Of a stretch of 64,000 bases of DNA, positions 17,895 through 27,321 are shown in pieces. Every line of letters starts with the position of its first letter. The stretch's first letter is position 1. The DNA lies in the NCBI GenBank assembly GCA_004762125.1, contig SIHQ01000003.1, positions 1 through 64,000 on the forward strand. Reading direction: 5' to 3'. The notes below the pieces were generated by a model that was given only the letters and a program-made list of their open reading frames with translations, made no database searches and was not told the DNA's origin. The DNA is from Oceanospirillales bacterium (GTDB lineage Bacteria; Pseudomonadota; Gammaproteobacteria; Pseudomonadales; Endozoicomonadaceae). Position numbers and translations under genes: made by a program.

Positions 17895-18851
17895 TCAGGT
17901 TGTTTTTCTGGTCGTTATCACAAGCCCTGCGAATATAAGCAGGGCTCCCCATAAATGATATTGTTTGAGAGATTCTCCCAGCAACGGGATAGCAAAGGAT
18001 GCCGAGAATACTGGTATTAGGAAGTTAAACAGCGCTGCATTACTCGCCCCTAAAACTTGAACACCCAGATTCCAGAAAATATACGCAACCAGTGAAGCAA
18101 AAATCACCACGTAAGCCAGAAGAAAGCTGGTTCCGGTTGTTACTTCAAACCCACCTTTGACAGACAGTTCCCAAAGATAAAAAGGCAATAAACAAAATAC
18201 TCCAGTACCAACACAGATAGTCAGCAGTGGTGCTCCGCTTACAGGCAACGTAAATCGTTTCAATAAGACGGTATAGAAAGCCCAACAGATAACCGCAGTC
18301 AGCATAATCAGATCGCCCTGACCAAAGTTCATCCCAATAATATTCTGCCACTGTCCTTTACTGAGAATGACGAGTACTCCGGGAGCTGCTATCGCCATTC
18401 CGATGATCTGAAAACGGGTCGGAAGTTGTTTTAACAATGGCACAGCAATGATCATAGTAAAGATAGGCAGAGACACTTGCAGTAAGGCAACGTTGACTGC
18501 TTGGGTTGATTGAACCGACAAGTAAAGCAGAGTATTAAAGCAGGATATACTCAAAATCGATAAGGCTAAAATCTCCTTCCAGCTTTGAGCAATAGCGGTT
18601 CTTTTTTGTAGTACTCGCTTCCAAGTAAAAGGCAATAATATTAGAAATGCAAGCAGCCAGCGCCAGAAGGAAAATGCTATGGGAGGTATGTCTCCAACAC
18701 TGAGACGACCTGCAACACTGTTTCCTCCCCAAAACATTACTGTGAGAACTAAACCAATAATAGCAACCGTTTTTTTTTGCCTGAAGAAAGTCCCAGTCGT
18801 TTCTGTACTCAAACTTACTACTCCAGTAGCAACGTCATTTTGATTTGGCAA
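17895..18851 (-). CDS. EamA/DMT family transporter
   Basis: The product is up to 318 residues with ten predicted transmembrane segments in two repeated halves, each an EamA domain. The first half contains MFWGGNSVAGRLSVGDIPP and FWRWLLAFLIL, the second an AVICWAFYTVLLKR repeat start. Such transporters move amino acids, nucleobases or other metabolites; the substrate cannot be inferred. The longest frame starts at TTG 18851; an in-frame TTG at 18812 has a better GGAG upstream and would give 305 residues. It lies downstream of ilvC but behind that gene's terminator. Confidence 0.88.
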   Translation of the reverse strand: MPNQNDVATGVVSLSTETTGTFFRQKKTVAIIGLVLTVMFWGGNSVAGRLSVGDIPPIAFSFWRWLLAFLILLPFTWKRVLQKRTAIAQSWKEILALSILSISCFNTLLYLSVQSTQAVNVALLQVSLPIFTMIIAVPLLKQLPTRFQIIGMAIAAPGVLVILSKGQWQNIIGMNFGQGDLIMLTAVICWAFYTVLLKRFTLPVSGAPLLTICVGTGVFCLLPFYLWELSVKGGFEVTTGTSFLLAYVVIFASLVAYIFWNLGVQVLGASNAALFNFLIPVFSASFAIPLLGESLKQYHLWGALLIFAGLVITTRKTT

Positions 18852-18912
18852 GAATATAGCAGCAGCAATTTATTTACAGCTTAAGAATAAGTTATTTTAG
18901 TCGTCTTCAAAT

Positions 18913-18942
18913 AAAAAAAGAGCGCACAAGGCGCCCTCTTTC
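18913..18942 (-). terminator. Rho-independent terminator downstream of ilvC
   Basis: On the minus strand, GAAAGAGGGCGC and GCGCTCTTT form a stem with a small bulge around CTTGT, followed by a long U-run (TTTTTTTATTT). It sits 20 bases after the ilvC stop. Confidence 0.85.
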
Positions 18943-18961
18943 AAAACACTTTTTTAATAAA

Positions 18962-20029
<1,068 letters not shown>

Positions 20030-20099
20030 TCAAAAGAACTTTCTCTGCTCTGAACCGGTTGTTCTTAAAAGTTGAGTGAAGATTAAATCAGATAGCTCG

Positions 20100-20145
20100 T
20101 TGCGTAAAATGATATATTTGAAATACAATATCCCATTCTACGCAA
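20100..20145. promoter_or_regulatory. Candidate IlvY operator between ilvC and ilvY
   Basis: In the divergent gap, TTGCGTA (20100-20106) is repeated inverted as TACGCAA (20139-20145). Nested between them is another dyad, GATAT (20111-20115) and ATATC (20128-20132). LysR-type activators bind such dyads beside their own gene; in E. coli, IlvY binds tandem operators in the same ilvC-ilvY gap. The sequence is seen; the assignment is inference from position. Confidence 0.55.
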
Positions 20146-20166
20146 TGATCATAAAAACAACAAAGA

Positions 20167-21033
20167 ATGGATATTAAAGCTCTCAGGCACTTTCTCAGCC
20201 TTACGGAAACACTGCACTTCGGGCGCGCTAGTGCTGCAGCCTACGTCAGCCCTTCAACACTAAGCCGAAGCATTCAACAGCTGGAAGAAAAGCTGGGAGT
20301 TTCTCTGTTTGAACGGGACAACCGTACTGTTTTTCTAACACAGGAAGGGAAAATATTTGAGGCCTACGCCCGTGAAACCTTGAGCCAATGGGCCAGTATA
20401 CGCAATGAACTGATGGCTGAATCCAAAGAGCTAAAAGGTGAAATCAGCGTGTACTGCTCGGTGACAGCGAGCTACAGCTTTCTTTACGAAATTCTCAGTC
20501 TTTTTCGCAACCACTACCCAAAGATAGAGATCAAACTTCATACCGGAGACCCGGACTCTGCCATTGAACATGTCACGTCAGGCAAAGAAGATATTGTAGT
20601 GTCCGCCCGCCCGGAGCAGATGCCCAATGATTTGAAATTCCATAGCATTGGCCTTTCACCACTGACTTTCATAGCTCCAGCCAATGATGAAACCAGAATT
20701 CCTGAAAACGATGAAACCTGGTCCCAAACCCCCATGATACTTTCGGAACGAGGCATTGGACGACAACGTGTAGACAAATGGTTTGAGCAAAAAAAAATAA
20801 CGCCCCGAATTTACTCTCAAGTCGCTGGTAACGAAGCCATTGTCAGCATGGTCAGCCTAGGGTTTGGCATTGGCGTTGTTCCCCAGATTGTTCTCGATAA
20901 CAGCCCTTTGGCCAACAAGGTAAAGGTACTCGATGTTAAGCCGTGGCTTGCAGCCTATGATGTAGGTATCTGTGTGCTGGAAAAGAAACTGAAAAACCCG
21001 TTGATTCAAGCATTCTGGGGGCTGCTCGATTAA
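20167..21033 (+). CDS. ilvY: HTH-type transcriptional activator IlvY
   Basis: The product is 288 residues, a standard LysR-type regulator. The N-terminal winged helix-turn-helix (MDIKALRHFLSLTETLHFGRA; SPSTLSRSIQQLEEKLGVSLF) is followed by an effector domain from about residue 90. The divergent ilvC identifies it as IlvY, which activates ilvC when bound to acetolactate or acetohydroxybutyrate and represses itself. The start ATG 20167 has little Shine-Dalgarno sequence, but the family start (MD.K.L..FL.L) fixes it. Confidence 0.93.
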   Translation: MDIKALRHFLSLTETLHFGRASAAAYVSPSTLSRSIQQLEEKLGVSLFERDNRTVFLTQEGKIFEAYARETLSQWASIRNELMAESKELKGEISVYCSVTASYSFLYEILSLFRNHYPKIEIKLHTGDPDSAIEHVTSGKEDIVVSARPEQMPNDLKFHSIGLSPLTFIAPANDETRIPENDETWSQTPMILSERGIGRQRVDKWFEQKKITPRIYSQVAGNEAIVSMVSLGFGIGVVPQIVLDNSPLANKVKVLDVKPWLAAYDVGICVLEKKLKNPLIQAFWGLLD

Positions 21034-21188
21034 TATTTTTTCTTTCGATCTACCAACCAGGACAAGCATTTCCTGTAAATGAAGAAGAGATGTTTTCTGA
21101 GGTCATACTGAAAGAGAATAAATCGATATCTGAAAGTTGTGCATCAGGAAGGTCAGGGTTATTTGATCATACAGAAGAGATTGAAGAA

Positions 21189-21222
21189 CGGTTGGTTAAT
21201 TTTCAAATTCATTAACCAACCG
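21189..21222. terminator. Perfect 12-bp hairpin between convergent ilvY and ilvH
   Basis: CGGTTGGTTAAT (21189-21200) pairs with ATTAACCAACCG (21211-21222) around a 10-base loop. It lies 10 bases after the ilvH stop. Neither strand shows a clean U-run, so it may be a terminator-like or mRNA 3'-end stabilising hairpin shared by the two genes. Confidence 0.55.
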
Positions 21223-21232
21223 CTATATCGCT

Positions 21233-21724
21233 TTATAATGTTAAAACTTTCTCGCCACGAGCAATACCTGTCACGCCACTGCGAACAACTTCCAGTACAT
21301 GGGTTTGTCCGATGGATTCAATAAATCCATCCAGTTTGTCCTGAGTGCCAACCAATTGAATGGTATACACAGAACTAGTGACATCAACGATTTGACCACG
21401 GAAAATATCCGCTGTACGTTTCATTTCAGCTCTCAATGGTCCAGTTGCCCGAACCTTGATCAGCATCAGTTCACGTTCAACGTGAGTACCTTCCGAAAGG
21501 TCTACCAGCTTGACCACATCAATCAGCTTATTGAGCTGTTTGGTGATTTGTTCAATGACCTGAGGATTGCCTGAAGTAGTCACCGTCAGACGAGAGAGGC
21601 TCTTGTCTTCCGTTGGTGCCACATTCAGAGTTTCAATGTTGTAGTTACGCTGGGAAAACAATCCGACGATCCGAGACAGAGCTCCCGGTTCGTTTTCTAC
21701 CAGTACAGAGATAATCCTTTTCAT
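21233..21724 (-). CDS. ilvH: Acetolactate synthase small (regulatory) subunit
   Basis: The product is 163 residues. It carries the ACT domain that binds valine and controls the large subunit: [38 protein letters not shown], and the C-terminal ALS regulatory domain ending ALEVVRSG-like (HVLEVVRSGVTGIARGEKVL). GGAGAG precedes ATG 21724, which overlaps the ilvI stop by one base (TGATG), so the two subunits are translationally coupled. The longer frame from 21751 lies within ilvI and is not needed. Confidence 0.97.
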   Translation of the reverse strand: MKRIISVLVENEPGALSRIVGLFSQRNYNIETLNVAPTEDKSLSRLTVTTSGNPQVIEQITKQLNKLIDVVKLVDLSEGTHVERELMLIKVRATGPLRAEMKRTADIFRGQIVDVTSSVYTIQLVGTQDKLDGFIESIGQTHVLEVVRSGVTGIARGEKVLTL

Positions 21725-23442
21725 CAGGTTCTCTCCGTCTTGCTGAGCCACAAATCACACATGTTGCCATCCTTGATCTGCATCGGATACACATGCTCGT
21801 TGGAGTCCACCTGAATATCCATAAAGACCAGACGATCCTTGATGGAGAAAGCTTCTTCCATAGCCGCCTGAAGATCTTCAGGACGAGTAACACGAATACC
21901 TACGTGCCCGTAAGCTTCAGCAAGCTTCACAAAATCAGGTAGAGAGTCCATGTAGGAATGCGAGTAACGACTGTCGTATTGCATATCCTGCCACTGTCGT
22001 ACCATACCCAAAGCACCATTATTCAGGTTGATGATCTTCACATGGAGGTCATACTGCAAGCAGGTAGACAACTCCTGAATATTCATCTGAATACTGCCTT
22101 CGCCTGTCACACAGACCACGTCCTCATCCGGGAATGACAGTTTAATACCCATAGCGGCTGGCAGACCATAACCCATGGTTCCCAAACCACCAGAACTGGC
22201 CCAACGATTAGGTTTGTTAAATCGATAGTGTTGCGCAGCAAACATCTGGTGCTGACCAACGTCCGTCGCAACATATGCATTACCACCGGTTACCTTGGAA
22301 AGCGCTTCAATAACTTCTTGCGGCTTAAGGATCTCTGTACCTTTTTCATAAGGGAACAGGCCACGTTCACGCCAGTTATCAATCGCTTTCCACCATTCAG
22401 CCAATGCTTCATGGTCTTGCTGTCCTTCAAATTCGGACACTTGGCGCAGCATGTTATCCATGACTGCATCCACCGGACCGACTATTGGTATGTCCGCCAT
22501 GATCGTTTTGGAAATACTGGCTGGATCAATATCAATATGAATGACTTTAGCGTTCGGACAGAATTTTTCAGTGTTATTGGTTACCCGATCATCAAAGCGG
22601 ACTCCGATAGCAAGAATAACATCTGAGTCGTGCATGGTTTTGTTAGCAACATAGCTGCCATGCATGCCCAGCATACCGATAAACTGCTCGTCATCTCCCG
22701 GAAAACCGCCAAGACCCATCAGAGTATTGGTTACTGGCAACTTCAGCTGTTTTGCCAGTTGTGTCACCTGCTCGGAAGCATGACCAAGAATCACACCACC
22801 ACCTGCATACAACACCGGACGTTTGGCACTCATCAGCAAGTCTACTGCCTTGCGGATTTGTCCATTATGTCCTTTAGCTGGCGGGTTATAAGAACGGATC
22901 TTGACCTTATCCGGATACGAATAAGGAAACTTGAAATTGAGGTCGGTGATGTCCTTGGGGATATCAACTACCACAGGGCCTGGGCGGCCACTTTGAGCGA
23001 TATGAAAGGCCTTGCGGATTATCTCGGGAATATCCTCGGCACGCTTGACCAGAAAGCTGTGTTTTACCACTGGACGGGAAATACCCACCATATCTACTTC
23101 CTGGAACATATCGGTTCCAATGAAGCCGGAAGGTACCTGACCTGAGAGTACAACCATTGGAATCGAGTCCATATAGGCCGTAGCAATACCGGTAATGGTA
23201 TTGGTGGCTCCCGGGCCGGAGGTTACCAGGGCAACGCCCGCTTTTCCTGTGGCTCGTGCATAACCGTCAGCCATGTGTGTGGCCGCCTGTTCATGGCGTA
23301 CCAGTATATGGGTAACTTCTTTTTGCCTGAAGATGGCGTCGTAGACATGCAACAGGGCACCACCCGGATACCCGTATATGTATTCGACCCCTTCATCAGC
23401 CAATGAACGGACAACCATGTCCGCGCCGGATAAAAGCTCCAC
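21724..23442 (-). CDS. ilvI: Acetolactate synthase large (catalytic) subunit
   Basis: The product is 572 residues. This thiamine-diphosphate and FAD enzyme condenses two pyruvates, or pyruvate with 2-oxobutyrate, as the first common step of branched-chain amino acid synthesis. The catalytic glutamate lies in [20 protein letters not shown]; the ThDP-binding region is [18 protein letters not shown] with [12 protein letters not shown]. The length is normal. The start is GTG 23442, with AGGGG nine bases upstream. It forms ilvIH with the small subunit. Three hairpins lie in the leader upstream. Confidence 0.97.
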   Translation of the reverse strand: MELLSGADMVVRSLADEGVEYIYGYPGGALLHVYDAIFRQKEVTHILVRHEQAATHMADGYARATGKAGVALVTSGPGATNTITGIATAYMDSIPMVVLSGQVPSGFIGTDMFQEVDMVGISRPVVKHSFLVKRAEDIPEIIRKAFHIAQSGRPGPVVVDIPKDITDLNFKFPYSYPDKVKIRSYNPPAKGHNGQIRKAVDLLMSAKRPVLYAGGGVILGHASEQVTQLAKQLKLPVTNTLMGLGGFPGDDEQFIGMLGMHGSYVANKTMHDSDVILAIGVRFDDRVTNNTEKFCPNAKVIHIDIDPASISKTIMADIPIVGPVDAVMDNMLRQVSEFEGQQDHEALAEWWKAIDNWRERGLFPYEKGTEILKPQEVIEALSKVTGGNAYVATDVGQHQMFAAQHYRFNKPNRWASSGGLGTMGYGLPAAMGIKLSFPDEDVVCVTGEGSIQMNIQELSTCLQYDLHVKIINLNNGALGMVRQWQDMQYDSRYSHSYMDSLPDFVKLAEAYGHVGIRVTRPEDLQAAMEEAFSIKDRLVFMDIQVDSNEHVYPMQIKDGNMCDLWLSKTERT

Positions 23443-23798
23443 GTGTGCTTACCCCTGGCAGTACTAATTATTAGAAATGACTCGGCTGGCGCCGCTGAGT
23501 TTGGTTCATGACTCTGACCTCTGTCTTGCAAGGCCACAACATTCCAGTGCAGGTGGGGCAGGAAGCTGACAATGGCACTTGGCAAGGGCCAATCATCAGT
23601 CATTCCAAGGAATGCTCTTATTTGGAACTACGGTTGGTGTTCCAAATTGTCGCATATACCCCGAAGCCGCCTGTTGGGCAGCGCCGAGAAAAGCCATTCT
23701 TTACCGACATAGACGAGGAGTCAATAGTAAAGCGAAACGAAATTTCGGAAATTTCATATATTCAAGATATAAACCGAAATTCTCTCAGGACTCCAGGA
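23443..23798. promoter_or_regulatory. ilvIH leader region with three hairpins; divergent gap before the DUF4124 gene
   Basis: On the minus strand, toward ilvI, are: a dyad ATTTGGAAC/GTTCCAAAT (23620-23628 and 23639-23647), a tight palindrome CATTCC-AA-GGAATG (23601-23614), and a stem ACTCGGC/GCTGAGT (23480-23486 and 23494-23500). A TTGACT with a weak -10 at about 23705-23735 could be the ilvIH promoter. No leader peptide rich in Ile, Leu or Val was found, so classical attenuation is not supported. Confidence 0.4.
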
Positions 23799-24272
23799 AT
23801 GAACATTAAACCCTTCCACCTTGCTACCGGTCTTTTCTTACTCGCCGGATTTATGACACTCACCGCCAATGCAGGCAAAGTTTTCAAGTGGATTGACGAA
23901 AGAGGTACTACCCACTATTCATCCCGTCCACCTAAAATTGAAATAGATACTCAGGTCATAAACATGTCGGGAGTGCCTGACGAGATTTTTGCAGAAAACA
24001 GCAGCAAAACAGAAACGGATGCAGACGAGGACAACTCAGACTCCGAAGAAAAAGCCGCTGAGCCTGACGTAACGGTTATCGGTTCAAAAGATAACAAGTC
24101 AGCTGATGTCATCGCATATTGTCAGAAAGTGAAGAATAATCTCAGAATTCTTGAGTCTGAAAAGCAGGTACAACTGCAACAGGAAGACGGCACCATTGAA
24201 ATTCTGGGGAATGAAGCCAGAGAACGTGAAATGAAGCGGCTTCGTGATCAAAGGGGTAAATTTTGTGCTTAA
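23799..24272 (+). CDS. DUF4124 domain-containing secreted protein
   Basis: The product is 157 residues. A signal peptide (MNIKPFHLATGLFLLAGFMTLTANA) is followed directly by the DUF4124 motif GKVFKWIDERGTTHYSSRPP, a small beta-domain common in gammaproteobacterial periplasmic proteins of unknown role. The middle is acidic and low-complexity (TDADEDNSDSEEKAAEP), and the end is a charged helix (EIEILGNEAREREMKRLRDQ-like). ATG 23799 is chosen for the signal peptide and the AGGA upstream; the open frame extends far further without support. Confidence 0.88.
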   Translation: MNIKPFHLATGLFLLAGFMTLTANAGKVFKWIDERGTTHYSSRPPKIEIDTQVINMSGVPDEIFAENSSKTETDADEDNSDSEEKAAEPDVTVIGSKDNKSADVIAYCQKVKNNLRILESEKQVQLQQEDGTIEILGNEAREREMKRLRDQRGKFCA

Positions 24273-24304
24273 GGGGAAAGGTATAAGACCCTTCCTCTTA
24301 CTGA

Positions 24305-24619
24305 TCAACTCATTAACTGATCCAATTTCCCTACCAGTTCAATCAAACCACTCAGATCGCTAATTTTCTCAACCCTCAAGGCTTCTTCAGCATAAGGTTT
24401 GATATTAGATCCTTTCGGTAACTCTGACCCATGATCAAGAATGGCCCACATTCTCGGCATAAACACCCACTGTAACCACTGAGTAAAAGCCATAGTATCC
24501 ATACAGAACGGCGTAGTACTGGACATTGCTTCCGCCGAAGGCGGCACACCCTGCCAACAATCCAGACGACTAAGTTCCTGTTTCATGGCTACCAGCAGTT
24601 CTTTAACTTCTTTGCTCAT
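24305..24619 (-). CDS. yqcC: YqcC family protein (DUF446)
   Basis: The product is 104 residues and cytoplasmic. The characteristic block STTPFCMDTMAFTQWLQWVFMPRMWAILD matches the YqcC family core, and the acidic helical ends also fit. The function is unknown; in E. coli yqcC lies next to the pseudouridine synthase gene truC, but no such neighbour is present here. It is convergent with the DUF4124 gene. Confidence 0.9.
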   Translation of the reverse strand: MSKEVKELLVAMKQELSRLDCWQGVPPSAEAMSSTTPFCMDTMAFTQWLQWVFMPRMWAILDHGSELPKGSNIKPYAEEALRVEKISDLSGLIELVGKLDQLMS

Positions 24620-24731
24620 CTATGGGTAATCTGGTCAAAATAAAACCTGATTTTATCAGCTATCAATCAGATTTGGGGGCTGAAAGCAGTGACAATACTT
24701 TCTATCAGGATATAAATGAATTATTGTTCAT

Positions 24732-25394
24732 CTATATCCTGATTCTAGATATTTGCAGAGTCAGGCTTGAGATCATGTCCAACTGAGCTGTAACGACCTG
24801 ATCAATGGATTCCTGATCGAGTTCATCAACACCCAGCATGTAGGAAAAATTACGGGAATGACTGTTCAATACCAGCCCGGTCAACTGATTAATCAGCATC
24901 AAAACGATTTGATCCAGTTCTTCACTGGGTGTCTCGTTGCTTTCAAACAACATCTGTTGAACAAGACCTTTCACCAATCGACGGGCTTCCATCGTCGCCG
25001 CCAGCTCATCGTTGGCAACACTTTCCAGCTCCGTCCCAATGAAGTCGCTATGGATATAGGGCGGGTCAATACCCAACCGAACCAAACCAAGGCGACTGCT
25101 GAAGTACAAATAAACACCTTTCAGCAGCCCAGCGAACTGTTCAGCAGGATTATTGCTTTCGGCTATTGCCTGCTCAATAATGGCAATCAGCCCGAAGCTG
25201 AAACGAAGTTCAAGATAAATGAACAGGCTGGCTTTATCCGGAAAGAACGTGTAAATCTTTCCTACCGACATGCTGGAGGCCTCGGCAACCATTCTCATGG
25301 TCAAACCGGCAAAACCTTTCTCTCCCACCATGGATTCTGCAGCATCCAGTATCTGATTACGGCTTTGTACCGGGTCCGGTTTGGGCCTGGCCAT
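24732..25394 (-). CDS. TetR/AcrR family transcriptional regulator
   Basis: The product is 220 residues. The N-terminal helix-turn-helix reads RNQILDAAESMVGEKGFAGLTMRMVAEASSMSVGKIYTFFPDKASLF, a typical TetR DNA-binding domain. The remainder is an all-helical ligand domain with no identifiable effector. GGGAG precedes ATG 25394, which rules out the longer frame from 25484. It is divergent from the cytochrome c5 / lactone oxidase / DUF819 genes with a 76-base gap, so it may control them; that is inference from position. Confidence 0.9.
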   Translation of the reverse strand: MARPKPDPVQSRNQILDAAESMVGEKGFAGLTMRMVAEASSMSVGKIYTFFPDKASLFIYLELRFSFGLIAIIEQAIAESNNPAEQFAGLLKGVYLYFSSRLGLVRLGIDPPYIHSDFIGTELESVANDELAATMEARRLVKGLVQQMLFESNETPSEELDQIVLMLINQLTGLVLNSHSRNFSYMLGVDELDQESIDQVVTAQLDMISSLTLQISRIRI

Positions 25395-25470
25395 GGAACG
25401 ACTCCCTGCTCCTGAATGGATAACGAATAAAGATAAGCACCATAAACGAAAACAATAAGAAGAAAAACTT

Positions 25471-25851
25471 ATGTCTTGTAGCAACCCTCTTAAACCATTC
25501 TCGTTATTTCTGGTTATTTTCTTTTTGGCACCTCTTTTTTTGACGGGATGTAATAAACCCCCTCCTGAATCTCAAGGTTCTATCTCAGTAGAATACACAG
25601 AAAGAACGATAGATCTTTACAGCAGTAGTTGCAGTACCTGTCATGAATCATCTGCCACAGGAGCTCCTCAAACAGGTGACAGCCTTGCCTGGCAGCCGCG
25701 AATAGATAAAGGAATGGATGCCTTGCTTGAAAATGCCATCAACGGCTTCAGTGGCATGCCTCCCCTTGGTCTCTGCATGGAGTGCACCAAAGATGATTTT
25801 GAAGCACTGATTCAATATATGGCTTCCGAACAACTCTCAAATCCTGTCTGA
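25471..25851 (+). CDS. Cytochrome c5-like lipoprotein
   Basis: The product is 126 residues. The N-terminus is a lipoprotein signal with lipobox LTGC. The haem c site is CSTCH, and the late motif GMPPLGLCMEC contains the methionine ligand and the extra cysteine pair typical of cytochrome c5. It should be a small membrane-anchored periplasmic electron carrier. AGAAGA precedes the ATG. It is 23 bases upstream of the FAD-linked lactone oxidase gene in the same direction, so it is a candidate electron acceptor for that enzyme. Confidence 0.9.
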   Translation: MSCSNPLKPFSLFLVIFFLAPLFLTGCNKPPPESQGSISVEYTERTIDLYSSSCSTCHESSATGAPQTGDSLAWQPRIDKGMDALLENAINGFSGMPPLGLCMECTKDDFEALIQYMASEQLSNPV

Positions 25852-25874
25852 CCTATAAGAGAATAAGAATAAAA

Positions 25875-27275
25875 ATGAAACTTAACAGACGACAGTTTTT
25901 TAAACTGGCTGGAACGGGTACAGCCGCGATCAGTGCTACAACTCTGACAGGCTGCTCTGACGAAAAGAGCAGCATGATTCCTCAGGTTACGGGCACACCA
26001 AAAGGAATCCCCTGGAAGAACTGGTCCGGCTCACAGATAGCTTATCCCGAACGGCGGTTTGCTCCGGCATCGACAGAAGAAGTACAAGAAATTATTACAG
26101 CGACAAAGGGAACCGTAAGAGCCGTAGGTTCAGGCCACTCTTTTTCATCTTTGGTTCCCAATGAAGATACCATTCTTTCACTCAGTCGTTTATCCGGTGT
26201 TCTTTCTCACAACCCTGACGAATTAACAGCTGTCATTGGTTCAGGTTCACGGTTGGGGGCTCTGGGACAGATGCTTTATGACAATGGCCAGTCATTAATC
26301 AACATGCCCGATATCGACAAACAGTCGTTGGCCGGAGCAATTTCCACATCCACTCATGGTACGGGTCAAAATTACGGTTCTTTGTCTTCCTATGTCACTG
26401 GCCTTAAAATCGTTAAAGCCAATGGAGAGCTTGTTGAATGCAACAAAAACAAGAATCCGGAATTGTTTCAGGCGGCACGAGTCTCCCTTGGCTCTCTGGG
26501 TATCATCACTGAAATAGAAATGCAGAATCAGACGCCTTTTCGACTGCAAAATGAATCCTGGGCAGAGCCTATGGAGGATTTGATCGAGAAAGCTGAAGCG
26601 TATAAAGAGGAATATCGAAACTTCGAATTTTATTATATTCCTCACACTGGATATGGCATTGGCTATGGCAACCGCGAAACCAATGATACCAACGTCGTTC
26701 ATCAAACAGATACTTCCAATGAAGATGTAATGACACTAAAAGCCGTAAACAATTATCTAGGCTGGTCACGAACACTTCAGGGACAAGCTATATCCTTTTT
26801 CATGCCGGGATCGGAAAAAGTCATCAGTCGTGATTTGTCGTGGAAAATGTATTCCGCACAACGAAACGTCAGGTTCAATGAAATGGAGTTTCATGTACCC
26901 ATTGAAAACGGCATTGCCTGCCTGAGAGAAATCATGCGACTGGTCGATACCGACTCACAAAACATCTGGTTTCCAGTTGAATTCAGATATGTAAAAAAAG
27001 ATGATATCTGGCTTAGCCCCTTCTACCAACGTGATACCTTTTCTATAGCTGTCCACCAATATCATGAGAATGACTTTCACCCACTCCACAAAGAAGCTCA
27101 GGAGATATTTAAGCGCCACAACGGCCGGCCTCACTGGGGTAAGAATCATTATCTGAAAGCTGAAAGTTTTAAACACCTCTACCCAAAGTGGAATGACTTT
27201 CAGGAAGTGCGACGGGAGATGGATCCTGATGGCAAATTCCTGAACCAGCATTTAAAAGATGTCATGGTCGGCTAA
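25875..27275 (+). CDS. FAD-binding sugar-lactone oxidase/dehydrogenase family protein (ALO type), Tat-exported
   Basis: The product is 466 residues. NRRQFFKLAGTGTAAISATTL is a twin-arginine signal and TGC may be a lipid-attachment site. The FAD domain (VINE/PCMH type) includes AVGSGHSFSSL, whose histidine is the usual covalent flavin site, and SLAGAISTSTHGTG. The C-terminus carries the D-arabinono-lactone oxidase signature GRPHWGKNH. The family oxidises aldonolactones such as gulono- or arabinono-lactone to ascorbate-like products. A periplasmic location beside a cytochrome c5 suggests a dehydrogenase feeding the respiratory chain; the substrate is unknown. Confidence 0.88.
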   Translation: MKLNRRQFFKLAGTGTAAISATTLTGCSDEKSSMIPQVTGTPKGIPWKNWSGSQIAYPERRFAPASTEEVQEIITATKGTVRAVGSGHSFSSLVPNEDTILSLSRLSGVLSHNPDELTAVIGSGSRLGALGQMLYDNGQSLINMPDIDKQSLAGAISTSTHGTGQNYGSLSSYVTGLKIVKANGELVECNKNKNPELFQAARVSLGSLGIITEIEMQNQTPFRLQNESWAEPMEDLIEKAEAYKEEYRNFEFYYIPHTGYGIGYGNRETNDTNVVHQTDTSNEDVMTLKAVNNYLGWSRTLQGQAISFFMPGSEKVISRDLSWKMYSAQRNVRFNEMEFHVPIENGIACLREIMRLVDTDSQNIWFPVEFRYVKKDDIWLSPFYQRDTFSIAVHQYHENDFHPLHKEAQEIFKRHNGRPHWGKNHYLKAESFKHLYPKWNDFQEVRREMDPDGKFLNQHLKDVMVG

Positions 27276-27321
27276 GGGAGTCCTGACACAATCACATAAT
27301 ATAATTATAAAGGTGAAACAA

